Program-made: the position numbers and the translations under genes
The notes under the pieces: model-generated
Seen by the model: the letters and a program-made list of their open reading frames with translations, nothing else
The model's database searches: none
Told to the model about the DNA's origin: nothing
Shown here: positions 38,698 through 49,276 of the stretch, one piece after another
Numbering within the stretch: position 1 is the stretch's first letter
How the letters are laid out: every line of letters begins with the position of its first letter
Assembly (NCBI GenBank): GCA_965215385.1
Contig: OZ244059.1
Coordinates: 2,232,001 to 2,296,000, forward strand
Direction of reading: 5' to 3'
DNA: 64,000 bases
From: JAPORY01 sp965215385
GTDB lineage: Bacteria > Pseudomonadota > Alphaproteobacteria > Rhodobacterales > Rhodobacteraceae

Positions 38698-39927
38698 ATG
38701 ACGAACGGCAAACAACTGCGGTCACCGCTGGCACCAAACCGATTCCCGCGGCTACCGCGAATTGCGGGCGCCCGTTTTGCAAGCGCGGCCGCAGGCATCC
38801 GATATCAAGATCGAACCGACGTAGCGTTAGCAACTCTGCAGCCCGGCACGGTGATTGCTGGCGTCTTTACGCGCTCGAACACACGGGCTGCTTGCGTCAT
38901 TGACTGCGAGACTAAGATCGGCGGGGATCCAACCCACGGAGCGGCAATACTGGTGAATGCCGGGAACGCTAACGCTTTTACGGGGCGTGCCGGAGCGCAG
39001 TCAGTCGCAGACTTGTGCACGGCGGTTGCGTCAAAAACCGATATTCCTCAGAACCGAATATTTACGTCCTCAACTGGGGTGATCGGAGAATTGTTGCCAA
39101 CCGCGTCGATAGAGGCTTCGTTGTCGGAGTTGGTAGCAGGGCAATCGCCAGATCGATTAGCAGATATGGCGCACGCAATCTTAACCACGGACACCTTCGC
39201 AAAAGGAGCGGCCCGAAGGATCGAAATTGACGGTCAAGTTGTACAGCTGGCGGGCATTGCTAAGGGTTCGGGCATGATTGCGCCTGATATGGCGACAATG
39301 CTTGCGTATGTGTTTACCGATGCGGACCTACAACAGTCGAGTTTGCAAGTAATAGTCGAACGCCAAAATGACCAAAGTTTTAATTGCATTACCGTCGACG
39401 GTGATACTTCAACCTCGGATACACTGCTTGTTGCGGCCACGCGGGCGTCAAAGGTGCGGGTCGATGGCAATGAGAGCTTCGAAGCAGCACTGGGCAGCCT
39501 GATGCTTGATCTCGCACAGCAGATTGTTCGTGACGGTGAAGGAGCAACCAAGTTCGTCACCATTGAAGTTTCCGGTGCCGACACCGACGCCGAGGCGCGC
39601 GTCCATGCGCATGCCATTGCGAATTCCCCGCTCGTAAAGACGGCGATATCGGGCGAGGATCCAAACTGGGGTCGCGTCGTTATGGCGATTGGTAAATCTG
39701 GAGCCCGTGCGGATCGCGATTTATTAAGGATCTGGTTCGGTGATGTTCTTGTCGCTGAAGACGGCCAGGTGAGCGCAAACTATCGAGAAAAAGCGGCCCA
39801 ACGTCATCTCAGGCAGGCCGAGGTCGCAATTAAGGTCGATCTTGGATTGGGATTTGGGAAAGCAACCGTTTGGACGTGTGACTTTAGCAAACGCTATATT
39901 GAAATCAATGCCGACTACCGATCCTGA
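38698..39927 (+). CDS. argJ: Bifunctional ornithine acetyltransferase/N-acetylglutamate synthase
   Basis: 409 residues from ATG 38698, with GAGGA 5-6 nt upstream; an in-frame GTG at 38686 is less likely. ArgJ cycles acetyl groups in arginine biosynthesis. The self-cleavage site is in GIAKGSGMIAPDMATMLAY (near residue 200), where the Thr of ATML becomes the nucleophile of the beta chain. GNANAFTGRAG and GEDPNWGRVVMAIGKSG are expected substrate-binding segments. It overlaps mutT by 20 bp. Confidence 0.96.
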   Translation: MTNGKQLRSPLAPNRFPRLPRIAGARFASAAAGIRYQDRTDVALATLQPGTVIAGVFTRSNTRAACVIDCETKIGGDPTHGAAILVNAGNANAFTGRAGAQSVADLCTAVASKTDIPQNRIFTSSTGVIGELLPTASIEASLSELVAGQSPDRLADMAHAILTTDTFAKGAARRIEIDGQVVQLAGIAKGSGMIAPDMATMLAYVFTDADLQQSSLQVIVERQNDQSFNCITVDGDTSTSDTLLVAATRASKVRVDGNESFEAALGSLMLDLAQQIVRDGEGATKFVTIEVSGADTDAEARVHAHAIANSPLVKTAISGEDPNWGRVVMAIGKSGARADRDLLRIWFGDVLVAEDGQVSANYREKAAQRHLRQAEVAIKVDLGLGFGKATVWTCDFSKRYIEINADYRS

Positions 39928-40351
39928 TTCAGCTGTCACGGCAACAAGCCTACGACCACTCACGCTCGCCGTCGCTCTTGCACTGATTGATCGCGACGGA
40001 CGGATTTTGCTGTCGCAGCGACCAGCGGGCAAGTTTCTATCGGGATTGTGGGAGTTTCCGGGCGGCAAAATGAAGGTGGGAGAATTGCCAGAGGCGGCCC
40101 TTATTCGCGAAATTGACGAAGAACTGGGGCTTTCGATTACTGACAGTTGTTTGGCTCCACTGAGTTTTACGAGTCACTGTTACGACCATCAGCATTTGCT
40201 GTTGTTACTTTATGTTTGCCGGAAGTGGGATGGAATACCAAGACCGAACGAAGGCCAAGCACTGCAGTGGGTAGGAGTGAATGAACTACGACAGCATCCG
40301 ATGCCGCCCGCCAATCGACCGTTGATCGCGCAACTGCGCGACTATTTGTAA
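39908..40351 (+). CDS. mutT: 8-oxo-dGTP diphosphatase (MutT)
   Basis: 147 residues from ATG 39908 (MPTTDPDSAV), inside the 3' end of argJ; the frame is open further upstream without similarity. MutT removes 8-oxo-dGTP from the nucleotide pool. The Nudix box GGKMKVGELPEAALIREI-DEELGL is complete, and LSQRPAGKFLSGLWEFPGG precedes it as in typical MutT. Translational coupling to argJ is common in alphaproteobacteria. Confidence 0.94.
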   Translation: MPTTDPDSAVTATSLRPLTLAVALALIDRDGRILLSQRPAGKFLSGLWEFPGGKMKVGELPEAALIREIDEELGLSITDSCLAPLSFTSHCYDHQHLLLLLYVCRKWDGIPRPNEGQALQWVGVNELRQHPMPPANRPLIAQLRDYL

Positions 40352-40401
40352 GTCAGATTAGGCAAGGGGTGTCGGTCAAAAAAGTTTAGTTGCAAAACCC
40401 C

Positions 40402-42927
40402 TTAGGCAAGCGTTCGGGCAATTTGCTCGCTTTCAAACATCTCAATGACATCGCCTTGACGAATGTCACTATAGTTCTCCAAGGCGATACCGCATTCTTG
40501 TCCCGACTGAACTTCTGCGACCTCATCCTTGAAACGCTGGAGAGATTTGAGCGTACCCTCGTGGAGGACGATGTCATCGCGTAATACGCGCACATTTGCA
40601 GATTTGCGGGAGATACCCTCGGTCACGAGACATCCGGCGACACGACCAACTCCTGAGACATTAAATATTTCTTTGACCTCAGCGTAACCGATACGGTTCT
40701 CGCGAATTTCAGCCGCAAGCAATCCTGAGGCGGCGGCCTTTACCTCATCAACCAAGTTATAGATTACCGAATAGTACCGGATATCTACGCCCTTGCGATT
40801 AGCGGCGTTGCGAGCCGGTGCGTTGGCGCGTACATTGAAGCCAATTATGGGCCCTTCACTGGCTTCAGCGAGCGCAACATCCGACTCGGTTATCGCACCG
40901 ACGCCGTAGTGCAAGACTCTGACACGTACCTCGTCGTTGCCGACTTTTTCCATTGCTTGAACAATTGCTTCCGCGGAACCACGGACGTCGGCCTTAACGA
41001 CAATCGGCAATTCGGCGGTGTTGGAGTCCGCCTTTACCTTTGCGAGAAGTTGATCGAGTGTGGCTGCCGAGCCAGCAGCGGCGCGCTTATCTTTGGCTAG
41101 TTTTTCGCGATAATCTGCAATTTCGCGTGCTTGTGCGTCGGTCTCAACTACATTGAGAATATCACCAGCTTCTGGTGCACCATTAAGGCCAAGGACTTCA
41201 ACCGGAACTGAGGGGCCAGCACTGGTAATGCGCTGGCCGAGGTCATTTTCCATGGCGCGAACGCGTCCCCACTGCTCGCCGACCACAAAAACGTCCCCTT
41301 GGTTAAGGGTGCCTTTTTGAACGAGGACGGTCGCGACTGGTCCGCGTCCGACATCAAGTTTTGCCTCAATGACGGCGCCTTCCGCCGCCCGGTTCGGATT
41401 GGCCTTCAGTTCAAGTAACTCTGACTGCAAAGCGATCCGTTCAAGGAGGTCATCTAGGCCTTGACCCGTGGTCGCTGAGACTTCAACGTCTTGCACATCT
41501 CCTGACAGTTTTTCAACGATGATCTGATGTTGCAGGAGTTCCGAACGTACCTTTTCGGGATTAGCTTCGGGCTTGTCGACCTTGTTGATGGCCACGACAA
41601 TGGGTACGTCGGCTGCTTTCGCGTGATTGATAGCTTCAACGGTTTGTGGCATTACCGAGTCGTCGGCGGCGACAACCAAGACGACGATATCGGTGACCTG
41701 AGCACCGCGAGACCGCATTGATGTAAAGGCCTCGTGGCCCGGCGTGTCAAGGAAAGTAAGAGAACTGTTGTCGTTGGTTTTCACTTGATAGGCACCAATA
41801 TGTTGCGTGATGCCACCGGACTCTCCGGCAGTGACGTTCGCATTTCTAATGGCATCCAGCAGCGAGGTTTTACCGTGATCGACGTGCCCCATGATGGTGA
41901 CGACGGGTGCCCGTGGTAGGAGGTCTTTTTCAAGATCGGCCGCGGTTTGGATGACATCTTCGACGTCAGCATCTGATACCCGAACGACTTTATGTCCGAA
42001 CTCGGCGATAATGAGTTCGGCGGTATCCGCATCGATGGATTGGTTTTGGGTTACCAACATCCCGTTTTTCATGAGTTCCTTGACCACATCTGCGGAGCGC
42101 TCGGCCATACGGTTAGCGAGTTCGCTAACAACGATCATTTCCGGGAGTTGAACCTCGCGAACGATTTTTTCCCGTTCGACATTTGCCATCGCGGCCTTTT
42201 TTCGATCACGCTCCTGCTTGCGCCGAATGGCGGCCATTGAACGTTGCCGTCCGCCGTCGGCTGCCGACAGCACTTGGCTCAAGGTCAGTTTGCCCGCCCG
42301 GCGTTCGCTATCGCCCGCCCGTCCCTTGCCGACTTTCCCACGCTCCTCGGTTCGCTCGCGTTCGACTTTTCTCGGCGCGGTTCCCTTACCACGGTTATCT
42401 TTTGCGGTGGCAGTACCCAAAGTCGGGATCGTAGCAATTGGCTGCCCGACTTCAGCTTGGTCTTGGTTCTTGCGGTTTTGCTCGATTTCCTCTTGGGCAC
42501 GGACCCGCTCAAGGCGCTCCTGCTCATCTTTCTTCTTCGCCTGTAATTCCTGCCGTCTTCGTTCTCGGGTTGCCGCTCGTTCTTTCTCGAGGGCTTCGCG
42601 TTTCTCCCGCTCGGCAACTTCGCTGGCGATGGCGGCTTGAACAGCTTTGATGCGACGGTCGACCTCGGGTTTCGGAGAATCGACCAGTGTAGCCGTTGGA
42701 TCGGTAGTCGTTAGCCCCGCAACCGACGTACTTACCCCAAGAGGTTTAGTGACTTCAGTTGGCCTTATAGTAACCTTCGGTCGGCCTGGCCGCGGCACGA
42801 TAACGCGCTTGCGTTTCGTTTCAATCACGACGTTCTTAGTTCGTCCGTGGCTAAAGCTCTGCGTGACGCTCCCCGACTGTGGAGTAGCGCGTAGGCCTAA
42901 GGTTTTTTTTCTGGCGGTACTATTCAT
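40402..42927 (-). CDS. infB: Translation initiation factor IF-2
   Basis: 841 residues from ATG 42927 (MNSTARKKTLGLRAT); a TTG at 42957 would add ten residues but the ATG overlaps the ylxR stop, as in coupled genes. IF-2 is the GTPase that places fMet-tRNA on the 30S subunit. The charged N-terminal region of about 300 residues is followed by the GTPase domain (VTIMGHVDHGKTSLLDAI, DTPGHEAFT, INKVDKPEAN) and the C-terminal tRNA-binding domains. rbfA, truB and rpsO, the usual downstream genes, are not present; mutT converges instead. Confidence 0.97.
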   Translation of the reverse strand: MNSTARKKTLGLRATPQSGSVTQSFSHGRTKNVVIETKRKRVIVPRPGRPKVTIRPTEVTKPLGVSTSVAGLTTTDPTATLVDSPKPEVDRRIKAVQAAIASEVAEREKREALEKERAATRERRRQELQAKKKDEQERLERVRAQEEIEQNRKNQDQAEVGQPIATIPTLGTATAKDNRGKGTAPRKVERERTEERGKVGKGRAGDSERRAGKLTLSQVLSAADGGRQRSMAAIRRKQERDRKKAAMANVEREKIVREVQLPEMIVVSELANRMAERSADVVKELMKNGMLVTQNQSIDADTAELIIAEFGHKVVRVSDADVEDVIQTAADLEKDLLPRAPVVTIMGHVDHGKTSLLDAIRNANVTAGESGGITQHIGAYQVKTNDNSSLTFLDTPGHEAFTSMRSRGAQVTDIVVLVVAADDSVMPQTVEAINHAKAADVPIVVAINKVDKPEANPEKVRSELLQHQIIVEKLSGDVQDVEVSATTGQGLDDLLERIALQSELLELKANPNRAAEGAVIEAKLDVGRGPVATVLVQKGTLNQGDVFVVGEQWGRVRAMENDLGQRITSAGPSVPVEVLGLNGAPEAGDILNVVETDAQAREIADYREKLAKDKRAAAGSAATLDQLLAKVKADSNTAELPIVVKADVRGSAEAIVQAMEKVGNDEVRVRVLHYGVGAITESDVALAEASEGPIIGFNVRANAPARNAANRKGVDIRYYSVIYNLVDEVKAAASGLLAAEIRENRIGYAEVKEIFNVSGVGRVAGCLVTEGISRKSANVRVLRDDIVLHEGTLKSLQRFKDEVAEVQSGQECGIALENYSDIRQGDVIEMFESEQIARTLA

Positions 42928-43552
42928 CCGACCCGTGTTCCTTTCGTCGACAGTCAATGTCGATTTGCCGTAAACCTGCTAATTTAGTGGCTTCCTTTAC
43001 CACAGACGATGCGAGAGTGCTAGTTCTGAGCACCGCGTGTACCACATTATTGCGTCCGAAGGCTATTCCTAGCTCGCTTGCCGATAGGACATTGACTATG
43101 AAACACGCGTTTAGTGCTGGCAATTTTGACTTTCCGCGTAAGGAACCATCAGACGCCTGTAGCAATACGTCGACAGGGTAGTTTTTGATCCACGTTTTTA
43201 CTTTCTCAAAACCGGCGACGGCTAAACCCGACTTTCGGGCGAGACTGATATATTCAATAACGCGTCGCACCAATGCTGATTCAATAGTCGCAATCAATTC
43301 GGTTGGTACAGAGACATTGGTGCCGAAGCCACGAGAAAAAAGACTTTTTTGCATCGCTCTCTCCAGTAGCTTTTTATCAGCTGTCACATAAACACCGCGA
43401 CCCGATAGCTTGTTACGAATATCTGGCACGACGTATCCCTGCGGGCTGAGAACGAAGCGGATAAGTTCTGACTTTGCGGTACTCGTACCGCTCACAAGGC
43501 ACGTTCGTTGTGGACCTTGGCTCCGGTCTTTAGATTTGCCACCGCGTCCCAT
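42920..43552 (-). CDS. ylxR: YlxR-type RNA-binding protein with L7Ae-like domain
   Basis: 210 residues from ATG 43552 (MGRGGKSKDRSQGPQRTC). The N-terminal domain has the YlxR signature RTCLVSGTSTAKSELIRFV and GRGVYV. The C-terminal domain from about residue 90 is L7Ae/L30e-like (SLARKSGLAVAGFEKV). In alphaproteobacteria this fusion lies between nusA and infB, as here: it starts 19 bp after nusA and overlaps infB by 8 bp. YlxR homologues bind RNase P RNA in Bacillus; the role here is inferred. Confidence 0.9.
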   Translation of the reverse strand: MGRGGKSKDRSQGPQRTCLVSGTSTAKSELIRFVLSPQGYVVPDIRNKLSGRGVYVTADKKLLERAMQKSLFSRGFGTNVSVPTELIATIESALVRRVIEYISLARKSGLAVAGFEKVKTWIKNYPVDVLLQASDGSLRGKSKLPALNACFIVNVLSASELGIAFGRNNVVHAVLRTSTLASSVVKEATKLAGLRQIDIDCRRKEHGSDE

Positions 43553-43571
43553 GCTATTCTCGATTTCTTGC

Positions 43572-45197
43572 TCAATCCGTAATGTCCTCGACGGGCTCCG
43601 TCTCAGCGGGTGCTTCATCGACTACATCGGTGTCAGCGTTATAGTCGTCAACCCAACCTAATTTAATCCTCGCCGCCATCACCAACTGCTGTGCTTCCTC
43701 CATCGAAACATCGAAGGGTTCAAGGAGGCCGTTATCTTTGATGCGTTCCCCGCGAACCGTTGTCCATCCACCAGCCAGTTCCCAATCGGCGCAGGTAGCG
43801 AAGTCCTCAAGGGTTTTGATATCATCTTTGACCAGAGCCAAAATCATTTTGGGCGTCAAGCCATCGAAGGTGATGAGGCATTCTTGAGCCCCGCCAGCGC
43901 GGGCCTCTTCAAGAGCTTGGCGATTTTCCTCAGCGAGAAAGTCTTGTGCCCGCGCCTGCAACTCTTGCGCCGTTTCGTAATCAACACCGTCGATCACAAG
44001 GAGTTCGTCAATCTCAACATAGGCGACTTCCTCAAGCGTCGTGAAGCCCTCGGAGACGAGAAGTTGAGCAAAAAACTCATCCAAGTCCAACTTTTCCATG
44101 AACAGTTTCGTGTGGTCTTCGAATTCTTGTTGCCGGCGAGAGCTTTCTTCATCTTCGGTCATGATATCAATATCAAGGCCGGTGAGTAGGGAGGCGAGGC
44201 GAACATTTTGTCCCCGGCGACCAATGGCTAGCGATAACTGATCTTCGGGCACGACCACTTCAATTTTGCCAGTTTCCTCGTCGAAGACAACTTTCGAGAC
44301 TTCGGCTGGCTGTAGTGCATTGACGAGGAAAGTTGGCTGATCCTCGTTCCAGGGAATAATATCGATTTTTTCGCCTTGCAGTTCGTTGACGACAGCTTGA
44401 ACTCGTGAGCCGCGCATCCCAACGCAGGCACCGACCGGATCAATTGATGTGTCGTGAGTAACGACTGCGATTTTTGCGCGGCTGCCGGGGTCACGAGCTA
44501 CTGACTTTATTTCGATAATACCGTCATAGATTTCGGGCACTTCGAGTTTAAAGAGACTGGCCATGAATTCCGGTGCGGTTCGTGAAATGATGATTTGCGG
44601 GCCGCGGACTTCGCGGCGAACGTCTTTAACATACACGCGAATTCGATCATTCGGCCGAAAGCCCTCGCGGCCAATTTTTTCGTTGCGGCGCAAAACGGTT
44701 TCACCGGCACCCACGTCGATGATGACGTTACCAAATTCTTCGCGCTTAACTTGTCCGGTGATAATCGTTCCGGCGCGATCTTTGAATTCTTCGAATTGCC
44801 GTTCGCGTTCGGCTTCCCGAACCTTCTGCAAAATGACTTGTTTTGCGGATTGGGCGGCAATGCGCCCAATATCAACCGGTGGGATAGCTTCGACGAACTG
44901 ATCGCCAACCTTCGGATCCTCAAGGTATTGTTGCGCTTGCTGCACTGTGAACTCGGCCTGATGATTTTCGACGGCCTCGTCGTCGACAACAGTACGCACG
45001 CGGTGAAATGCCGCTTTACCCGTTTCGCGATCAATCTTCACGCGGATGTCCATTTCGGCACCGTAGCGACTTTTTGCCGCCCGGGCGAGGCTTTCCTCCA
45101 TCGCTTCAATGACGAGGTCGGGTTCAATCATTTTTTCGCGAGCGACAGCTTCGGCGGTTTGCAAGAGTTCAAGTTGGTTCGCAGAGGTCGTATTCAT
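43572..45197 (-). CDS. nusA: Transcription termination/antitermination factor NusA
   Basis: 541 residues. The N-terminal RNA-polymerase-binding domain (LLQTAEAVAREKMIEPDLVI), the S1 domain (about 130-200, GTIITGQVKREEFGNVIIDV), two KH domains with GACVGMRGSRVQAVV and AIGRRGQNVRLAS, and C-terminal helix-hairpin repeats are all present, ending in an acidic tail. It lies in the rimP-nusA-ylxR-infB operon. Confidence 0.97.
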   Translation of the reverse strand: MNTTSANQLELLQTAEAVAREKMIEPDLVIEAMEESLARAAKSRYGAEMDIRVKIDRETGKAAFHRVRTVVDDEAVENHQAEFTVQQAQQYLEDPKVGDQFVEAIPPVDIGRIAAQSAKQVILQKVREAERERQFEEFKDRAGTIITGQVKREEFGNVIIDVGAGETVLRRNEKIGREGFRPNDRIRVYVKDVRREVRGPQIIISRTAPEFMASLFKLEVPEIYDGIIEIKSVARDPGSRAKIAVVTHDTSIDPVGACVGMRGSRVQAVVNELQGEKIDIIPWNEDQPTFLVNALQPAEVSKVVFDEETGKIEVVVPEDQLSLAIGRRGQNVRLASLLTGLDIDIMTEDEESSRRQQEFEDHTKLFMEKLDLDEFFAQLLVSEGFTTLEEVAYVEIDELLVIDGVDYETAQELQARAQDFLAEENRQALEEARAGGAQECLITFDGLTPKMILALVKDDIKTLEDFATCADWELAGGWTTVRGERIKDNGLLEPFDVSMEEAQQLVMAARIKLGWVDDYNADTDVVDEAPAETEPVEDITD

Positions 45198-45206
45198 AAG
45201 AGTTCC

Positions 45207-45779
45207 TCACTTTTGAGCGATAGTAGATTTTTTGGCGGCACCATTATTGTTGATTTGAGCGGCAATTTTCCGATGGTTTTTGAGGGATTGCGCAATGAGA
45301 TGATCGGACATCACTAACTTAGCGTTTCGGAGCCAAGCCACCTTTAGACCGATGGTTCCCTCGGAAACATCAAGGAGGACCTCGTCGTTTTCAAGTCCCC
45401 GAAGTGTGCCCCGAAACTGTCGGCGGCCGTCAACAGCAACCTCGGTCTCAATCTTTGTTTCCCAACCACGAAACGCATCAAAGTCTTTCGCACGGGTCAA
45501 TGGACGGTCTATTCCGGGGCTCGAGACTTCGAGCGTGTAGGCGTCGTTAATCGCGTCGTCGACATCGAGCAGGGCACTAATGGCGGTCGATAGTTGTGCA
45601 CAATCGTCAATTTCGATGCCGCCAGCGGGGCGTTCAACCATTATTTGCAGTGTTTTGTTTTTGTTTGACAGCAATCGGACCCGCACGAGCTCAAAGCCCA
45701 TACTGCATAGTAATGGGTTGAGGGCGTTGGCAATGTGACGCTCAACGGGTGCTTTTGCGATCAGGCAGAAAGACATCAT
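45207..45779 (-). CDS. rimP: Ribosome maturation factor RimP
   Basis: 190 residues; two adjacent ATG codons (45779, 45776) are possible starts. RimP helps assemble the 30S subunit. Motifs: LCSMGFELVRVRLL, IEIDDCAQLSTAISALLD and YTLEVSSPGIDRPLTRAKDF. It is the first gene of the operon, 9 bp before nusA. A short GC hairpin (CGGGCTCACGGCCCG, about 45797-45811) precedes it in the leader. Confidence 0.95.
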   Translation of the reverse strand: MMSFCLIAKAPVERHIANALNPLLCSMGFELVRVRLLSNKNKTLQIMVERPAGGIEIDDCAQLSTAISALLDVDDAINDAYTLEVSSPGIDRPLTRAKDFDAFRGWETKIETEVAVDGRRQFRGTLRGLENDEVLLDVSEGTIGLKVAWLRNAKLVMSDHLIAQSLKNHRKIAAQINNNGAAKKSTIAQK

Positions 45780-46707
45780 TTACAAACACAAAAAAACGGG
45801 CTCACGGCCCGCTCGTCACTCGATGGCGTGTCTGATTAAGCTAATTTCACGCCGCCGCAGACTGACAAATAGTGACTTTGAGCTAAAATTGCAAGGCGGG
45901 GATGAATTTTTCTTACGGACGACAAGATTTATGCCGCAGTTGGGTATCAATACATTGTAAACTGCTCGCTCACAGTGTCTGGAGACACTAGCGGCACGGA
46001 ATTTCAACGGTATTCTTAGGTGGGAAGGATTTTCTCTTTGAGATACCCGCATTGCGATGGCCATCGCTGGAATGGTTCATCCCGCAAGTGAGCGAGAGGC
46101 GTTTCGGTCGTTGCAGACTTGCAGACCAACAGTGCGATATTAGAACCGTTGGATTTGGCATTTGCTCAGGTTTTTGCGGCAAAAAGCGAACACGCTAACG
46201 CATCAATACCGGCTTATTGCGGGGGCTGGCGGAAAACTAGTTTTACGACGATGAAACCGCGGTGAACGACCAAGAGGATACTAATGAGCGTCGCGACGTC
46301 TTTGTTATGGGAGAGCGACTTCCTCGCAGGTTGAGAATTAAATCTGCCGGTCAAAATACCCTCAATGCCGACCTTGTCTGACCCAAAAAACGGGTGCGCA
46401 ATTTTCTATTCCGATAAACATCCGGCTTGTCGAAGGGGTGACGCCGTTCACAGAGTGAAGACGATCGTGCTTCAGCTATTCCGATAAAATCAGGAAATGT
46501 TCCTTGCTGATGGCAAAAGGTTTCTTCGGAACGCCGCTACACCAGTATTTCCGCCTTTTGGAGCTACCGCGATCAACGTGCTTGGAGAAACATCGTAAAT
46601 GACTGACCGGGAAAAATAGTAATGGCAACAGCAAACCATAAAAACCGCAACTCGTCGGTTGGGAATCGACCGATGAGGACGAGATCGCTTGGCACCATTG
46701 ACGAGGC
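45780..46707. other. No recognisable gene; rimP upstream region and decayed sequence
   Basis: About 0.9 kb. Near 46600-46707 the plus strand has short frames that could be the eroded N-terminus of the SNF2-type gene that follows, but no motif confirms this. No tRNA-like structure was seen. Confidence 0.4.
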
Positions 46708-48648
46708 TTGACCGAAGTTCCGGAACTCACCAGTCTTGAAGACAGCGATGGTGTTTTTGGCATCGACGCCGTGCGTTCAGACAGTGGTCGGGATTATCAG
46801 GTCGAAATTCGGCATCTGGAAGAGCGCGTGAATACCTGTTCTTGCTTTGACTTTCTGACCGCTCAGTTGGGTACGTGTAAACACATCGAAGGCACTCTGA
46901 ACCTACTCAAGCCGCAAATCGGCATGCAGCGATCAACTTCCCCTCAGAACGCCTCATCGCGGATCGAATTCTACCTGCCGGCGGATAACCTGAGTCCGCC
47001 AATCATTTCCGCTCCTACTAACGAGCAGTCATCTCAGCTCCATCAGGACGCAAAACGGCGATTGCAATCGTTCATCGAAGAACCATCTGACCACTCTCTT
47101 GATCGCCTACGGCAGCTAGCTGGAGAGCGTCCGAACCGATTGCGCGTCTCTCATTTATTGGAAAGCTGGAAAGACCGTCAGCAAATCGAAGAACGTGCAC
47201 AGACGGCGCGGGAGACATTCTTAGCGGGCGTCAAATCTGGCGACAATACCTTTGATGTCTTGCGTTTTCAACTATTTCCATACTAGCGCGAGGGCATGAT
47301 GCATTTGGCCTTCAAGGAACGAGCCCTATTGGCCGACGATATGGGGTTGGGAAAAACCTGCCAAGCTAACGCTGCCTGTGAACTTTTGCGACGAACAACG
47401 GGTGTAAAGCGGGTGCTGATCGTTTGTCCTGCCTCGCTCAAATCAGAATGGGCTGAGCAAATCGAAGCGGCGACGAACGTGGATTATCGATTGGTATACG
47501 GACTGCGTCCCGAACGACTACACCTCTATAAAAATCCAGCCTTCTTCACGATCACCAACTACGAACAGGTGCGATCAGATCGTGCTGACCTACAATCACT
47601 ATCGCAGCCCGACATCGTCATTCTCGACGAGGCGCAGCGGATCAAGACTTGGCGACGAAGACAGCCACAGAGATTAAACAGCTTCGCAGCCGATATGCCT
47701 TCATCTTGACCGGCACGCCGATTGAGAACCGTATTGATGAAATCTATTCGATATTTCAGTTTCTCGATCCGGTGATTCTCGGGCCGTTTTTCCAATTTAA
47801 CCGTCGTCATTATATTCTCGACGAACGAGGGCGAGCCGTTGGCTACCGAAATCTCAACGAACTTAGCGACCGCGTCAAACAACGCATGCTGCAACGCAAG
47901 AAAACCGACGTTGAGGACGATTTACCGGAGGGCACCAACAATCATTACTGCGTGGCAATGACGCCAGAGCAAAAACAACGCGACCAAGATTATGAAGCGA
48001 TCGTCGCTTTAATTGCGCAACGAGCCAAAACGCGGCCGTTGCTTGAATCGGAGTTCAAACGGCTTCAGAACTCGCTAGCGAGCAGGCGCCCGATTTGTGA
48101 CACGCCCTACATATTTGACCAAAATGTTCACGATTGCCCGAAACTTGAGGAACTGGTGCGGGTATTGGAGAATCTGCTCGCTGATCAAGACGCCACGGTT
48201 GTTATCCTTCCAGCGGGGGTGCGAATGCTCGCTTTGGTGCAAGAGGCGCTGGAAGAAATCGACGTCGACTATGCCTTACACATTGGAGCGATACCGCAGA
48301 AAAAACGCAAGGTCGAAATCCAACGTTTTCGGGAAGATCTGAACTGTCGGGTTTTTCTATCGTCGGAGAGTGGCGGGGCTGGACTAACGTTTGCAAGTTG
48401 CAAATGCCGTTATCAATCTTGATCAGCCTTGGAATCCGGCGAAACTGGAACAGCGAATCGCTCGGGCTTGGCGCAAACATCAAAAACGCACCGTAACCGT
48501 CGTAAACCTTGTCAGCGAGGATACGATAGAGCACAGAGTGTTGTCGCTCATCGAACAGAAGAAAGCGGTCGCTGATGCTGTATTGGATGCCGACTCGACG
48601 ACTGACTCGCTCGCTTTGCTGTCCGGCCGAGGGTCTTTCCTAGAGTGA
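46708..48648 (+). pseudogene. SNF2-family helicase with SWIM zinc finger, disrupted
   Basis: Four segments form one protein. A SWIM-like motif (NTCSCFDFLTAQLGTCKHIE, near residue 45) is followed by an in-frame TAG (47284-47286), then helicase lobe 1 (LLADDMGLGKTCQA, ILDEAQRIKTW) in the same frame. A frameshift near 47655 leads to YAFILTGTPIENRIDEIYSI, RMLQRKKTDVEDDLPE and VFLSSESGGAGLTFA. A second frameshift near 48395 leads to VINLDQPWNPAKLEQRIARA and HQKRTVTVVNLVSEDTIEH. These are standard Swi2/Snf2 motifs I-VI. One nonsense and two frameshift lesions indicate a dead gene. It could have belonged to a defence or repair system. Confidence 0.75.
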
Positions 48649-48660
48649 CTTGAGGAGGTG

Positions 48661-49276
48661 ATGGGCAAAGTAACCCCGATTGAGCGAGCTCCAGCTGCAG
48701 AAATCTCAGCTGTTCATCAGTTGCAGGAAACATATGGCGACCTTTTGGTCCTAGTCGAGGCGCGAAAGGCACCAGACGGTCAAGTATCTTTAATTGCTAT
48801 AGTGGATTCTGATAAGCAGACGGAGGGAAGTTCAGTACCGCCGGAATTTGACGGCAAGCCGATCAGCATTCTTGATCGTGCGACTTACAACAACTTGTTA
48901 CAGCTAGAGGCAGCGGGTATCGTTGCATTTGTCGCACCCGCCACCACTGTTCTTTATGAATCGGAAAAGCCTGACCCAAAGGCGCAGCGGCAACAAAAAC
49001 GTCTCTCTGCCGCGCGTGGCTTACTCACAGCGGCTGATCGAAAGTTTCAGATGGCCACGTTGCTTGCGGGTGGACATTTTCTGGACGAGGCTTATGCGCA
49101 CGCGAGCGCAATTGTCGCATTAGCATATGCCTTTGTCGAAAAGCTTGATGAGAGCCAAGCTAAAACAGCCGTCGGACTTGGTTGAGCAACTCGCCGATTG
49201 TGATCGTTTTCCACCTGAACTTGTCAGTAAAGCTTTGCGGCTAGCCTTGATTGAAGAGAATTCGACCGAGACCTAG
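48661..49276 (+). pseudogene. Unknown protein following the SNF2 helicase, 3' frameshift
   Basis: The start ATG 48661 follows GAGGAGG closely (a GTG at 48658 is also possible). About 175 residues are readable: LQETYGDLLVLVEARKAPDG, KPISILDRATYNNLLQLEAA, RLSAARGLLTAADRKFQMAT and a helical LLAGGHFLDEAYAHASAIVA segment. The frame stops at 49185, but an overlapping frame continues PSDLVEQLADCDRFPPELVS to 49276. Its position directly after the helicase suggests it was the second gene of the same system. No family recognised. Confidence 0.5.

Noticed and set aside
42183..42650. Several long plus-strand frames opposite infB
   Set aside because: They are antisense shadows of the charged, GC-rich N-terminal region of IF-2.
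44595..45317. 240-codon plus-strand frame opposite nusA and rimP
   Set aside because: It is antisense to two well-recognised genes, with no recognisable protein features.
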